Assembly (NCBI GenBank): GCA_964446655.1
Contig: CAYUPL010000002.1
Coordinates: 62,001 to 126,000 of the forward strand
Length of the DNA: 64,000 bases
Reading direction: 5' to 3'
DNA from: Desulfopila_A sp964446655
GTDB taxonomy: Bacteria > Desulfobacterota > Desulfobulbia > Desulfobulbales > Desulfocapsaceae
Positions 45,178 to 54,177 of the stretch are shown here, piece by piece. A model generated the notes under the pieces. It was not told where the DNA came from. It searched no databases and worked only from the letters and a program-made list of their open reading frames with translations. The translations under genes and the position numbers were made by a program. The number at the start of each line of letters is the position of its first letter. The stretch's first letter is position 1.

Positions 45178-46698
45178 ATGATTGCAAAAACAAACAGTTG
45201 TATCGTGGTTGGCGTAGAAGGTCTCTCTTTGGAGATTGAAGTTGATATCACCACCGGGTTGCCGATGTTTTCGACAGTGGGATTGCCTGATGGCGCCGTG
45301 AAAGAGAGTAAGGACAGGGTCAAGGCGGCAATAAAAAACTGTGGGTACGATTTTCCCAACAAAAGAATAACGGTCAATCTCGCTCCTGCCAACGTTAAAA
45401 AAGAAGGTGCGGGATATGATCTTCCCATAGCTCTTGGCATTTTATCGGCTAATGGGTTGATAGCACCGGATATTTTAGAGAAGTACTCAATAATAGGTGA
45501 GCTTTCGTTGGATGGAAGGGTCCGCGGTGTTCGAGGTGTTCTCCCCATGGTCCTCAACGCTCGTGAGCGGGGCATGGCAGGGGTCATTATCCCGCGAGAG
45601 AACACCTATGAAGCCGGAGTTGTCGACGGTATTCACGTTTTTCCGGTTGATTACCTCTATGAATCGGTTGAGTTTTTATTACATGAAAGAGAAATTTTGC
45701 CATATGTCACAGATGTGGCGAAAGTTTTTTCACAAAGTATGACTTCCGAGGAAGATTTTGCCGATGTAAAGGGACAGCAGTATGCCAAAAGAGCGTTGGA
45801 GATCGCTGCCGCCGGTAATCACAATGTCCTCATGAAAGGCCCTCCAGGTGCAGGGAAAACCATGCTTGCCAAAAGAATTATAACAATTTTACCGGATATG
45901 AGTTTTGCAGAAGCTCTGGAAACAACAAAAGTCCATAGTATTGCAGGAACTCTTTCAGGAAACACTGCACTTGTTTCACAAAGACCTTTTCGTTCTCCGC
46001 ATCATACCATTTCAGACGCCGGCCTGATTGGCGGCGGCAGCTATCCAAGGCCTGGAGAGGTATCCCTCGCAAATAACGGCGTTCTCTTTCTTGATGAACT
46101 GACCGAGTTCAGAAAGAGGGCCCTGGAGATGTTGAGACAGCCCCTGGAAGACCGCCTAGTCACTATTGCCAGAGCAAACATGTCACTCTGCTTTCCAGCT
46201 GATTTTTTACTGATTGCGGCTTATAATCCTTGTCCATGTGGATTTTTGGGAGACAAACGAAACAGATGTACCTGCAGTGCTTTTCAGATTCACAATTACA
46301 TGGCAAAACTTTCAGGCCCGCTGCTGGACAGGATTGATATGCATCTGGAAATTGGAGCAGTGCCATATAAGGATATAGAGAGTTCGACTGATGCGGAAAA
46401 GTCAAGTAGAATCCGGCAACGTGTCAACAAAGCACGTGATATTCAAAAGAATCGATACAAAGAGTACAGTTTGCTTTTGTCCAATTCCGGTATGACAGCT
46501 AAAATGGTAGGTAAGTACTGCTCTATCGACAATGAAAGTAAGCGACTGCTGGAAAAAAGTGTCGAGCACCTGGGTTTGTCTGCACGCGCATATCACCGAA
46601 TCTTAAAAATTGCCCGAACAATTGCAGATCTGGATGGGAAAAACAATATTGAGAAACCACATCTTGCCGAAGCAATACAATATCGAAGAATGGGGTAG
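45178..46698 (+). CDS. comM: ComM/YifB family AAA+ protein
   Basis: 506 residues. The N-terminal Lon-protease-like S5 domain (about 1-170, GLPDGAVKESKDRVKAA, GAGYDLPIALGIL) is followed by a Mg-chelatase-type AAA+ core. Walker A is GPPGAGKTML, FRSPHHTISDAGLIGGG follows, Walker B is LFLDELTEF, and the cysteine-rich NPCPCGF segment lies near 345. ComM is a hexameric helicase that drives branch migration when foreign DNA is integrated during natural transformation; in non-competent bacteria its role is less clear. It is followed 21 bases later by a DUF3352-like gene, the probable start of an operon through thiL. Confidence 0.93.
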   Translation: MIAKTNSCIVVGVEGLSLEIEVDITTGLPMFSTVGLPDGAVKESKDRVKAAIKNCGYDFPNKRITVNLAPANVKKEGAGYDLPIALGILSANGLIAPDILEKYSIIGELSLDGRVRGVRGVLPMVLNARERGMAGVIIPRENTYEAGVVDGIHVFPVDYLYESVEFLLHEREILPYVTDVAKVFSQSMTSEEDFADVKGQQYAKRALEIAAAGNHNVLMKGPPGAGKTMLAKRIITILPDMSFAEALETTKVHSIAGTLSGNTALVSQRPFRSPHHTISDAGLIGGGSYPRPGEVSLANNGVLFLDELTEFRKRALEMLRQPLEDRLVTIARANMSLCFPADFLLIAAYNPCPCGFLGDKRNRCTCSAFQIHNYMAKLSGPLLDRIDMHLEIGAVPYKDIESSTDAEKSSRIRQRVNKARDIQKNRYKEYSLLLSNSGMTAKMVGKYCSIDNESKRLLEKSVEHLGLSARAYHRILKIARTIADLDGKNNIEKPHLAEAIQYRRMG

Positions 46699-46719
46699 GG
46701 GATGAGGTTGTAGAATACT

Positions 46720-48435
46720 ATGAAAATGAGACTTCTTCTCATAACGGTGCTTCTAGCCTTGTCAGCTGTGTTAGCTTTCTACCTGCTCTATCGTAAACAT
46801 GAAGGTGTTCACCCCTCCTCTTTTCTCCCGGAAAATGTTCTCTTCTATGTTCAACAGAAAGAGCTCGGGCCCATAATAGAAAATCTGGGTCAAAATCGAT
46901 TGATTGAAACAATTCGCTCAATTGATATTGTCAGGCTTGCCCTTGATATTGAAGTTCCGGTTGCTACAGTTGACAAGATACGAACGGTTTATGAGTTTTT
47001 GCAATCTCCCTCGGCCCGTGCCATTTATGATGAATTTTTCAGTAAATATTTTGCCGTTGCGGTTCTTCCTCATATTTCTCAGGCGCCAGGGAAGGAGGAT
47101 ATGCATGACAACGTGATTTTCTTTTCTGAACCACGGCATGGTAACGCTCTGTTGGAAACTGCAGCATCTTTAAAAGGTGCGGATATGCAGATCAGCAGTA
47201 TTCAATACGGCAGTCATCTCATTTATCGCATTCCTCTAGGGGAAGAAATTCTCTCTTTTGTTGCCACGGGCCGGTTGGTGGTCGCTTCTTTGCAGGAAAA
47301 GACCTTACGGCGGGCTTTAGACCGTTTTGATGATAACAAGATAAACTTGCGTGAAAACTTTTTTTACAGTGAGTTGAGTCAAAAATACAGGCAGTCACAA
47401 CTTTTCTGCTATTTTTCTGTTGCAGGCATTAAACAGCAACTGCAAGGCCTTCTTCATGATGAAATTGAGGGGCACCGGCAGATCCTGAAACATTTAGGAA
47501 AATTGAATGGTTTTACCTCTGCAGGATTTGGGACTGATAGAAAGAAGGGCTACTCTCGTAATGGTATGACTTTCCATTTTAACAAATATAAACTCAATAA
47601 AAGAACGGCAGCTCAATTCAGTACCAAGCCGGAGTTCAACCGTAATATTATTAGAGCTCCAGCCGATTCATTGCTCTATTATTGGACCAACACCCTGAAC
47701 ATCGCAGCTTTATGGGATATCTATATAAAAGAGTCCGGTATCACAGATGCATTTTCTGCTGAAATTGAAGAGAGTGTCGCTGGAGCAGCGGATATTGAGT
47801 TTGATGATCTTCTCCGTTTAGTGGGAAACAGTTTGCACCTGATGGTAAGCAGACCCGCAACGGTCGATTTGGTTCCTGTACCAAATTTCGCTCTGACCGT
47901 GAGCATTCTTGATGATGATAAAGCCCGAACCGCCTTTCACAACATCTTTAAAAAATCTCTCATTCCCCATAAAAGTGAAATATACCGCGGCATATTGTTT
48001 ACCTATTGGGGAAACGAAATGCAGAAAGGTCTGCAACCTGTATTTACTTTTTATAATGATGCTCTCTATATCAGCAGCTCCATCAAAATGCAGCAGGATA
48101 TAATTGATACGATCAAGGATGGAAACAGTATTGTTGAATCGAACCAGTTTAAGCAGTATGGCAAAGATCTGCTGCTCCCCAATAATGCAATGGTCTTTGC
48201 CCAGATACCTGATCTGCTCGAAACTGCAGAGACGCTCGTTCGCTGGAGCGGTACAATCATGGGTTTACAAAGCAGAAAAACTGCCTATATGTCAAAAAAG
48301 GTAATTGATGATTTCATCCTGCCACTTCTTGGCGGATTTAAAGAGCATTATTCCGCCATAACGAGTCGCAGCTATTTTGAAGAAAGCAAAGTAATAATAG
48401 AATCTCAATTCATCACTGTGCCACGGAATCAATAG
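46720..48435 (+). CDS. DUF3352-like membrane-anchored protein of unknown function
   Basis: 571 residues with one N-terminal membrane helix (LLLITVLLALSAVLAFYLLY, residues about 4-24) and the rest predicted outside. The opening after the helix (PSSFLPENVLFYVQQKELG) and the repeated pattern with internal FFYSELS and TFYNDALYISSS resemble DUF3352, a family of surface-exposed proteins of unknown function. No catalytic motif is recognised. It lies between comM and a small hypothetical gene four bases downstream, so the products may belong together, but I cannot assign a job. Confidence 0.75.
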   Translation: MKMRLLLITVLLALSAVLAFYLLYRKHEGVHPSSFLPENVLFYVQQKELGPIIENLGQNRLIETIRSIDIVRLALDIEVPVATVDKIRTVYEFLQSPSARAIYDEFFSKYFAVAVLPHISQAPGKEDMHDNVIFFSEPRHGNALLETAASLKGADMQISSIQYGSHLIYRIPLGEEILSFVATGRLVVASLQEKTLRRALDRFDDNKINLRENFFYSELSQKYRQSQLFCYFSVAGIKQQLQGLLHDEIEGHRQILKHLGKLNGFTSAGFGTDRKKGYSRNGMTFHFNKYKLNKRTAAQFSTKPEFNRNIIRAPADSLLYYWTNTLNIAALWDIYIKESGITDAFSAEIEESVAGAADIEFDDLLRLVGNSLHLMVSRPATVDLVPVPNFALTVSILDDDKARTAFHNIFKKSLIPHKSEIYRGILFTYWGNEMQKGLQPVFTFYNDALYISSSIKMQQDIIDTIKDGNSIVESNQFKQYGKDLLLPNNAMVFAQIPDLLETAETLVRWSGTIMGLQSRKTAYMSKKVIDDFILPLLGGFKEHYSAITSRSYFEESKVIIESQFITVPRNQ

Positions 48436-48439
48436 CATT

Positions 48440-48802
48440 ATGGAAAAACTTGTCAAAGAGCTAAAAAACGTTATCAAATTCAAAGACTCCACAGCGGTAG
48501 GAGACATTGTCCTGATAGTCGCCAAACAACCGGAAATGCTTGTTTACGCCTATGTTACCTCTATTGAGCGGGATAGCAGCAGAAAAGATGAGTGGTGGAA
48601 TATCGGTATAAATGTACTTTCTTTGCCTCCTCAGCACATGACCTGGACATTACGAACGGAGCAGATGACCGGTATGGAGATATTTACCATGGGAGGAGAG
48701 GAAAGATTTATCAAAGCTGTTGATTTTGGAAATGTTTCCCCGCCTCAGAACCAGACCGTATCCGGCAAAAAGAGTGGTGGATTTATAAAACGAATCAAAT
48801 AG
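48440..48802 (+). CDS. Conserved-looking hypothetical protein, 120 residues
   Basis: Small soluble protein, beginning MEKLVKELKNVIKFKDSTAVGD, with a beta-rich centre (VGDIVLIVAK, MLVYAYVTSIERD) and a basic C-terminal tail (SGKKSGGFIKRIK). The core looks like a small-barrel fold. I do not recognise the family. Four bases separate it from the preceding gene and 27 from thiL, and codon use is like its neighbours, so it is very likely a real gene in the same operon. Confidence 0.7.
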   Translation: MEKLVKELKNVIKFKDSTAVGDIVLIVAKQPEMLVYAYVTSIERDSSRKDEWWNIGINVLSLPPQHMTWTLRTEQMTGMEIFTMGGEERFIKAVDFGNVSPPQNQTVSGKKSGGFIKRIK

Positions 48803-48829
48803 CAGGGCGGTTTTACAAAGAGAGAGCCT

Positions 48830-49810
48830 GTGAAAGAAAGAGAATTTATTGCGAACATACGAAAGCAGTTTGTCGGTCAGTCCGACCTTTTGCTGCAAGG
48901 AATTGGCGATGATTGTGCTGTGTTCAAGGGCGCGGAAGATTTTTGCTGGATGATTTCCACCGACCTTCTGGTCGAAAATGTCCATTTCATTCTGGAGTGG
49001 CACGATGCCTATCTCCTCGGCAGAAAAGCTGTTGCCGTCAACCTCAGCGATATCGCAGCTATGGGAGGAAAACCTCGTTTTATAGCCGTATCCTTGGCGC
49101 TTCCTCCATATCTTTCCGACGATTGGCTGAAAAGATGGCATGATGGTGTGGCAAGTATGCTGCAGGAAAACGATTGTCTGCTTATCGGGGGTGATATTGC
49201 CGGAAGCGCTCTTCTCACCATCAACATTATTGTTCTCGGTTCGGCCCACCCTGATACCGTACTGTACCGTAGTGGAGCAAAACCGGAAGATGATATATAT
49301 GTTTCCGGAGCCTTAGGAACAGCTGCCATGGGACTTGAAATTTTGCAGCGGAAAATAAAGGTTGATGAAAAGCTCTCGCAGTACATCAACGCCCATTTGG
49401 ATCCGCAGCCGCAGGTTATGACGGGATTGGCATTGGCAGAGAGCGGCCTGGTATCGGCTATGCAGGATATCTCTGATGGGGTCGCAACGGATTTAAGCCA
49501 TATCTGTCTTGAAAGTCAAGTCGGCGCGGTCCTGTCCGGCTCGTTGCTCCCTTTTCTAGAAGAACTTCCACATCTTTGTGAAACATTGAATCTTTCGACA
49601 ACCGACATGATTGTATCGGGTGGTGAAGACTACCAGCTTATTTTTACAGCAGCTGCCTGCAATCGGGAGAAGCTCGATGCACTGGGACACCAGTTACAAA
49701 GACCGTTTGTTCGAATAGGAAAAATAACCTCTGCGAAGGGAGAGATCATTCTTGAGGAGAGCGGTTTACGTAAAGATATCACATTTAAAGGTTTTGAGCA
49801 TAATTCGTAA
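48830..49810 (+). CDS. thiL: Thiamine-monophosphate kinase ThiL
   Basis: 326-residue PurM-like kinase making thiamine diphosphate. Landmarks: GIGDDCAVF near residue 24, STDLLVENVHF, NLSDIAAMGGKP, IGGDIAGS, VSGALGTAAMGLEIL, ISDGVATDLSHI and SGGEDYQLIFT. It is full length. The start is a GTG that follows AAAGAGAG. It ends the comM-to-thiL plus-strand run and converges with a deaminase gene 18 bases away. No other thi gene is in the window. Confidence 0.95.
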   Translation: MKEREFIANIRKQFVGQSDLLLQGIGDDCAVFKGAEDFCWMISTDLLVENVHFILEWHDAYLLGRKAVAVNLSDIAAMGGKPRFIAVSLALPPYLSDDWLKRWHDGVASMLQENDCLLIGGDIAGSALLTINIIVLGSAHPDTVLYRSGAKPEDDIYVSGALGTAAMGLEILQRKIKVDEKLSQYINAHLDPQPQVMTGLALAESGLVSAMQDISDGVATDLSHICLESQVGAVLSGSLLPFLEELPHLCETLNLSTTDMIVSGGEDYQLIFTAAACNREKLDALGHQLQRPFVRIGKITSAKGEIILEESGLRKDITFKGFEHNS

Positions 49811-49828
49811 ACTGTATGTGTTTTCCCA

Positions 49829-50335
49829 TTATTGCTTTTCCGGTACCGAAAAATCAATGGTCAGTGTTGTCCGTTTTGTGACGAGTTGCCGATAGGTAAT
49901 ATTGGGAGACTTGTGCAGCATGACCTTGGAAGCTTTCACCGCATCGGAATCGGCGTATTTATCTGACAGATAAATTATTTCTTCGATGCCTGCCTGTAGT
50001 ATCACCTTTGTACATTCGTTGCATGGAAAGAGTCCCACATAGATTCTACATCCCCGCAGATCGCGGGAAATAGAGTTGAGGACCGCATTCAGCTCGGCAT
50101 GGCAGACATAAGGATATTTAGTGTCGAGAAAATTTCCCTGACGATTCCATGGCAGCTCATCATCCGAGCACCCCCAGGGGAAACCGTTATACCCCACACC
50201 GACAATTTTATTTTCTCTGTTGGCGACACATGCCCCTACCTGAGTACTAGGGTCTTTACTTCTCTGCGCCGAGAGGAGGGCAACAGACATAAAATATTCG
50301 TCCCAGGACAGATAATCGGATCGTTTTGATGTCAT
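49829..50335 (-). CDS. Deoxycytidylate/cytidine deaminase family protein
   Basis: 168 residues of the dCMP-deaminase (ComEB/CDD) type. The zinc site is CHAELNAVLN and PCNECTKV, and DPSTQVGA with VGYNGFPWG are typical of the family. It probably deaminates dCMP to dUMP for thymidylate synthesis. The open frame runs to 50437, but the ATG at 50333-50335 fits family length and has an AGGA about 12 bases upstream. The alpha/beta hydrolase immediately upstream ends at 50337. Confidence 0.9.
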   Translation of the reverse strand: MTSKRSDYLSWDEYFMSVALLSAQRSKDPSTQVGACVANRENKIVGVGYNGFPWGCSDDELPWNRQGNFLDTKYPYVCHAELNAVLNSISRDLRGCRIYVGLFPCNECTKVILQAGIEEIIYLSDKYADSDAVKASKVMLHKSPNITYRQLVTKRTTLTIDFSVPEKQ

Positions 50336-50336
50336 G

Positions 50337-51170
50337 TTAACTGTTTTTCCTGAATTTTTTTCTTCTGTTTCGCCAAGATGATGCACCGGTGATATCGTCA
50401 ATAAAGTCTTTAATTGTTGAGAAATACAGTTCACCACCGGCGCTTAGGACACTATTATGGTCGGCTCCTGGAATAACGAAAAACTTTTTTGTTCGTGCGC
50501 CGCTGAAGGCCTGCAGTCTTTCAGCCTGAGCCACGGGAATGAGACTATCCGCACCACCGTGGAGGAGAAGTGTCGGCATTATGATTGATTCAATTTTTTG
50601 TCTATTACCAAAGCCATCCTGTTCACTTACAAGATCTTCAGGTGGCGTTATTCCAAGATTTTGTAAAAGGGGCAGGGTATCGGCAAAGCCACTTTCCACG
50701 ATAAGGCCTCTGATGGATTCATCGTAAATGGAGCAGAGCTCAATGGCCGGCACAGAGCCTATGGATCGTCCCATCACAAAGAGAGCGTCGCGACGGAGGT
50801 TGAAGTCTATCATGGTTTGCTGTACGGCTTCATGGATTTTTACGCAGTCGGCCAGCATGTTTGCCACTGTAGGGGTGCCGTTGCTCCACCCATAACCACG
50901 ATAGGTAGATATAAAGAAATTCAACCCTGTTTGAATATACGACATGGCGATAGTGTCGTAATCGTTTACCGTTTCACCATTGCCGTGAAAAAAGAGTACA
51001 GTTGGTGATGTTGGGTCGTGTAAATAGAGGCGGCAGCCGAGCGTAACATCTTCCTCAACCTTGATATCGATAGTATGGGCATTTGCTGTTGTCACAGCTT
51101 GCTTTTCTAGGCGGGGATAAAAGAGATACTGCAGAATCTCAGGTTGGTCCAGTTTTTTGTAATTTCTCAT
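50337..51170 (-). CDS. Alpha/beta hydrolase (serine hydrolase)
   Basis: 277 residues with the oxyanion region FFHGNGE, the nucleophile elbow GRSIGS (family GxSxG), Asp in LLHGGADSL and His in IPGADHNS. RGYGWSNGTP and the internal segment resemble the bacterial BEM46-like group. Substrate is unknown; there is no signal peptide, so it acts in the cytoplasm. The end meets the deaminase start with no spacing, suggesting cotranscription. A tRNA-His gene lies about 215 bases upstream on the same strand. Confidence 0.85.
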   Translation of the reverse strand: MRNYKKLDQPEILQYLFYPRLEKQAVTTANAHTIDIKVEEDVTLGCRLYLHDPTSPTVLFFHGNGETVNDYDTIAMSYIQTGLNFFISTYRGYGWSNGTPTVANMLADCVKIHEAVQQTMIDFNLRRDALFVMGRSIGSVPAIELCSIYDESIRGLIVESGFADTLPLLQNLGITPPEDLVSEQDGFGNRQKIESIIMPTLLLHGGADSLIPVAQAERLQAFSGARTKKFFVIPGADHNSVLSAGGELYFSTIKDFIDDITGASSWRNRRKKFRKNS

Positions 51171-51343
51171 GATGCTGTATTCAATATGGGGTTTATAAAT
51201 TATTTCTTACATGTCGGAATCAGTTTCAACTATCATCTGGATGCTAAAGAATTATTATCATAAAGCAATCATACTGGTGAAGAGAGTATAAGAGAGGATT
51301 AACACATTTCCAGAATTATGAGGAGCGATAATACAGGGAAACA

Positions 51344-51379
51344 ATAAAGAGTCTCTGCAAACCGGCAGAGACTCTTTAT
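51344..51379 (-). terminator. Terminator hairpin downstream of tRNA-His
   Basis: A perfect 15-base stem (ATAAAGAGTCTCTGC at 51344-51358 with its complement at 51365-51379) around a six-base loop, seven bases past the tRNA 3' end on the minus strand. The following run is only weakly T-rich, so it may also be a processing signal. Confidence 0.75.
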
Positions 51380-51385
51380 AAGGAG

Positions 51386-51463
51386 TGGGGTGGGCGATGG
51401 GACTTGAACCCACGGTCTCCTGGGCCACAACCAGGTGCTCTAACCAACTGAGCCACGCCCACC
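51386..51463 (-). tRNA. tRNA-His (GTG anticodon)
   Basis: Reading the minus strand gives a complete cloverleaf of 78 bases including an encoded CCA. The acceptor has the extra 5' G (G-1) opposite C73, the identity element of tRNA-His. The D-arm is GGCTCAGTTGGTTAGAGC-like, the anticodon stem-loop is CCTGG-TTGTGGC-CCAGG giving GTG, and the T-arm GTGGGTTCAAGTCCCA is intact. Confidence 0.97.
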
Positions 51464-51535
51464 ATCCAACTTGGAGTGTTTGAAAAACGACTACCTTATA
51501 CTCGTTTGACCTCAGATTTGCAAGGATAAATTCTT

Positions 51536-52186
51536 TTAAAACTCCTCCTTACAATGCATACATTTCTTTGCCTGCTTTTTGACAAGGTTGCCACAGGAAG
51601 GACATTCTTTCTGGTAGTTTTTCTGCAACAGAAGTTCGATCGTCTGGTTACATGCCATCTCCAAAGAGGTGTCGCGAAATGTATGATTGCGGATCGCATC
51701 AACGCAAGAGAGGTCATTGATTTGAAGAAGTAATGAAACTGCTCTTTTACGGTCCTCAATATTGGCAGCTTCGTCAAGAACAAGATAGAGGGCAGGGCCA
51801 ATATTTTGCTCTGCAACGCAGGTCTTCAATTCCTCGAGGGCCTTTTTTTCTTTTTGATAACGTGTATTTTGTCGTTTCAGTTCTTCCGGATCTATGACAC
51901 TGGCCTTGAAAGCATCAACATTGCCGACCATCATGAGATTTCCTTCAGTACCGCCGGGTAGTTCCATATATCTATAGGAGGCATGATGACCATATTTTTC
52001 CTCGATGGACTCCCAACCATTAAGAAAAAGTGAGCAGGCATCATTGAGACAGATAAAAAGGACATCGGCGCCCCAGCCAAGACCGTCTCCGATATGCACC
52101 GGTGGTGCTTCGCAGCAGGACATTTTTTGGCTGCAGTGAGGGCAGGTGTGAACCTCATCGAGATAATTCAGATCACGACTTAACAT
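51536..52186 (-). CDS. Zinc-ribbon protein of unknown function
   Basis: 216 residues with cysteine pairs at both ends: CPHCSQKMSCC near residue 15 and CPSCGNLVKKQAKKCMHC at the C-terminus, each looking like a zinc ribbon. The middle (about 110-190) is helical, with repeats suggestive of a short HEAT-like array (DEAANIEDRKRAVSLLLQI). No enzyme motif is recognised. Similar proteins are common in Desulfobacterota as uncharacterised zinc-ribbon proteins. AAGGAG lies six bases before the ATG. The gene is isolated between tRNA-His and the prephenate fusion gene. Confidence 0.75.
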   Translation of the reverse strand: MLSRDLNYLDEVHTCPHCSQKMSCCEAPPVHIGDGLGWGADVLFICLNDACSLFLNGWESIEEKYGHHASYRYMELPGGTEGNLMMVGNVDAFKASVIDPEELKRQNTRYQKEKKALEELKTCVAEQNIGPALYLVLDEAANIEDRKRAVSLLLQINDLSCVDAIRNHTFRDTSLEMACNQTIELLLQKNYQKECPSCGNLVKKQAKKCMHCKEEF

Positions 52187-52341
52187 AAGTACTCCTTGTT
52201 TATAGTTTCTCGGTGCATAAAATATGCCGATGATAATTCGTTATGGCCTTACTGTATAAAAAAAATAATGGATCGGTAATGAAGTAATGATGTTGAGGCA
52301 ATTTAAGCCTTCAACAGGCAGTCTCTAAAAAACATCTTCCA

Positions 52342-54033
52342 TCAATAGTGGAAATTCACGCCGGATTCATTGAGGACTTCATCAATGGCTTTCGCCTGTT
52401 TCATTCTGGCCTCTAAAAACGACTCTGTCATATAGCCCTGATTTTCAGACATAATTTTGCTAAGCGTGTTGATGTCTTCTTTTTCTGCGCACTCTATCAT
52501 GCTTTGTAGCTTGTCGGCGAATGTTTTTACTATTTTTCGGCCGTCTCCTTTCGTTGCCATAATCTCGGCATAGGTTCTGGGATTCTGGCTATGTATACGT
52601 GCCATGGCAAGCAAACCGTAAATTGAGGTGAGGGTCGAATGACTGCTGATATCATTACAATTGATTTCATGTTCGGCCAGGGTTGCAGCTAAAGCCACGG
52701 AAATCATGGTGGGCAGTTTCTGGCTGACACCCATGAGAAGGTCATGGTCGGTGGCGCTGTCATGATATATTTCTGCACCGTGTTTATACAGGAAGGCTTC
52801 GAATTCACTACATAAACTTCCTGTTCTTCTGGTTCGCACCACAACGACGTTTTTATCTTTCATCGTCATTGCCTGTGGTCCCCAGAGGTTGTGAACCAGC
52901 ATGACTTCAACACCTTCTTCCGTATGGCTGAATGCAGTTTTAAGACTGTTTTCCGATTCGCCTGCCAGCAGAATGAGAGCCTGCCCTTCTCTGAGAAAAT
53001 GGCCATATTTTTCTATTGTTGCGGCCGTTACTGAAATTGGGACGCAGATGATGACAACGTCTACTTGAGGAATCATTTGTTCCGGCAGCAAGGCACTTGA
53101 TCTTCCGGTAATAAAGGTCTGGTATCCTTCACCTTTGAGACGATCGGCAAACCATTTACTCATTGCGCCGGTACCAATAAAGCCAAACGACTTGATCCTT
53201 TTGACCCTCATGTCTACCCGGGGAAAAGACCCAAGTACTTGTAAAGCGTTATCTTCCTGTATGATTTGTTTTTCGATACTTGACAGAGCCTCGGTGATGA
53301 CGGCATCATGGCAATGTCCTTCTATTTCCAGGTAAATCTGCAGTTTTTGCGTTTCTATGTCATTTTCAGATCTCAAATCGACGATATTGATACCACGACG
53401 GGTGAATTCTCCCAGGATATCTACCAGCATGCCGACTCTGTCTTTAAGAGGACGAGTGATTATAGCCGTCGCATCGTACCCTGTTATGCCGGCAGGTTCG
53501 GAACTGAGAACAGCAAATCGAGTCTTATTGTGCGACACAACTTCTCGTTCGAGAAGAGAAAACCCAAATCTTCGCAACAGCTCTTCTGATTCGATAACAG
53601 CATGGCTTGTTAAGTTCTTATCTTTAATTTCGTGCAGTTTGTTCTCAATATTATAAACTGTTATCAAGGTCGCGTCGGGGAAGTTTGCTTTGAGGTAGTC
53701 CTTGCACTGGTTAAAGACCGATCCTCTGCCGACAATAGTATCCACAGCAGTTTCTGTTGAGTCGATGGTTCCTAATGATAAGTGAATGGGAAGAACAACA
53801 TTGTCTATCCAGTAGTAGCCGTTTAACGCAACCAGAAAGCTGAAATACTCCTTTATCTCGCCTTCTCTGGTGTTATACACCGGAATAAGGGCCAGTTCTG
53901 CTTTGCCGGCCTGGTAGGCGGAAACAAGCTCATACATGCTGTTAAAACACAATAGATCCGCAGTTGCATTATATTGTTTGGCTGCCAGGTAACTGTCTGA
54001 GCCAACTGGTCCGAGTGTGGCGATTGATGTCAT
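52342..54033 (-). CDS. Fused prephenate dehydratase, ACT domain and prephenate dehydrogenase
   Basis: 563 residues in three parts. Residues about 1-180 resemble prephenate dehydratase (TLGPVGSDSYLAAKQY opening and the catalytic TRF at 171-173). Residues about 187-272 are an ACT regulatory domain. Residues about 281-555 resemble prephenate dehydrogenase: NAD loop GFIGTGAMS at 284-292, VHNLWGPQA at the position of the substrate-binding His segment, and DHDLLMGVSQKLPTM. The dehydratase substrate loop is altered (YNTREG where PheA has ENTS). One chain could therefore make both phenylpyruvate and hydroxyphenylpyruvate. There is no chorismate mutase domain. Confidence 0.88.
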   Translation of the reverse strand: MTSIATLGPVGSDSYLAAKQYNATADLLCFNSMYELVSAYQAGKAELALIPVYNTREGEIKEYFSFLVALNGYYWIDNVVLPIHLSLGTIDSTETAVDTIVGRGSVFNQCKDYLKANFPDATLITVYNIENKLHEIKDKNLTSHAVIESEELLRRFGFSLLEREVVSHNKTRFAVLSSEPAGITGYDATAIITRPLKDRVGMLVDILGEFTRRGINIVDLRSENDIETQKLQIYLEIEGHCHDAVITEALSSIEKQIIQEDNALQVLGSFPRVDMRVKRIKSFGFIGTGAMSKWFADRLKGEGYQTFITGRSSALLPEQMIPQVDVVIICVPISVTAATIEKYGHFLREGQALILLAGESENSLKTAFSHTEEGVEVMLVHNLWGPQAMTMKDKNVVVVRTRRTGSLCSEFEAFLYKHGAEIYHDSATDHDLLMGVSQKLPTMISVALAATLAEHEINCNDISSHSTLTSIYGLLAMARIHSQNPRTYAEIMATKGDGRKIVKTFADKLQSMIECAEKEDINTLSKIMSENQGYMTESFLEARMKQAKAIDEVLNESGVNFHY

Positions 54034-54177
54034 GATGGTATGGGTTGTGTATCTTTAATTGCAGAAAAGATTGTTGCTGTATAGTGTAATGAAAATACCG
54101 TTCATACCCCGAATTACGATGTAATTAAGAGCACAGGATATACATTCTCAAGATATTAGGCAACCTAAATCAAATAT

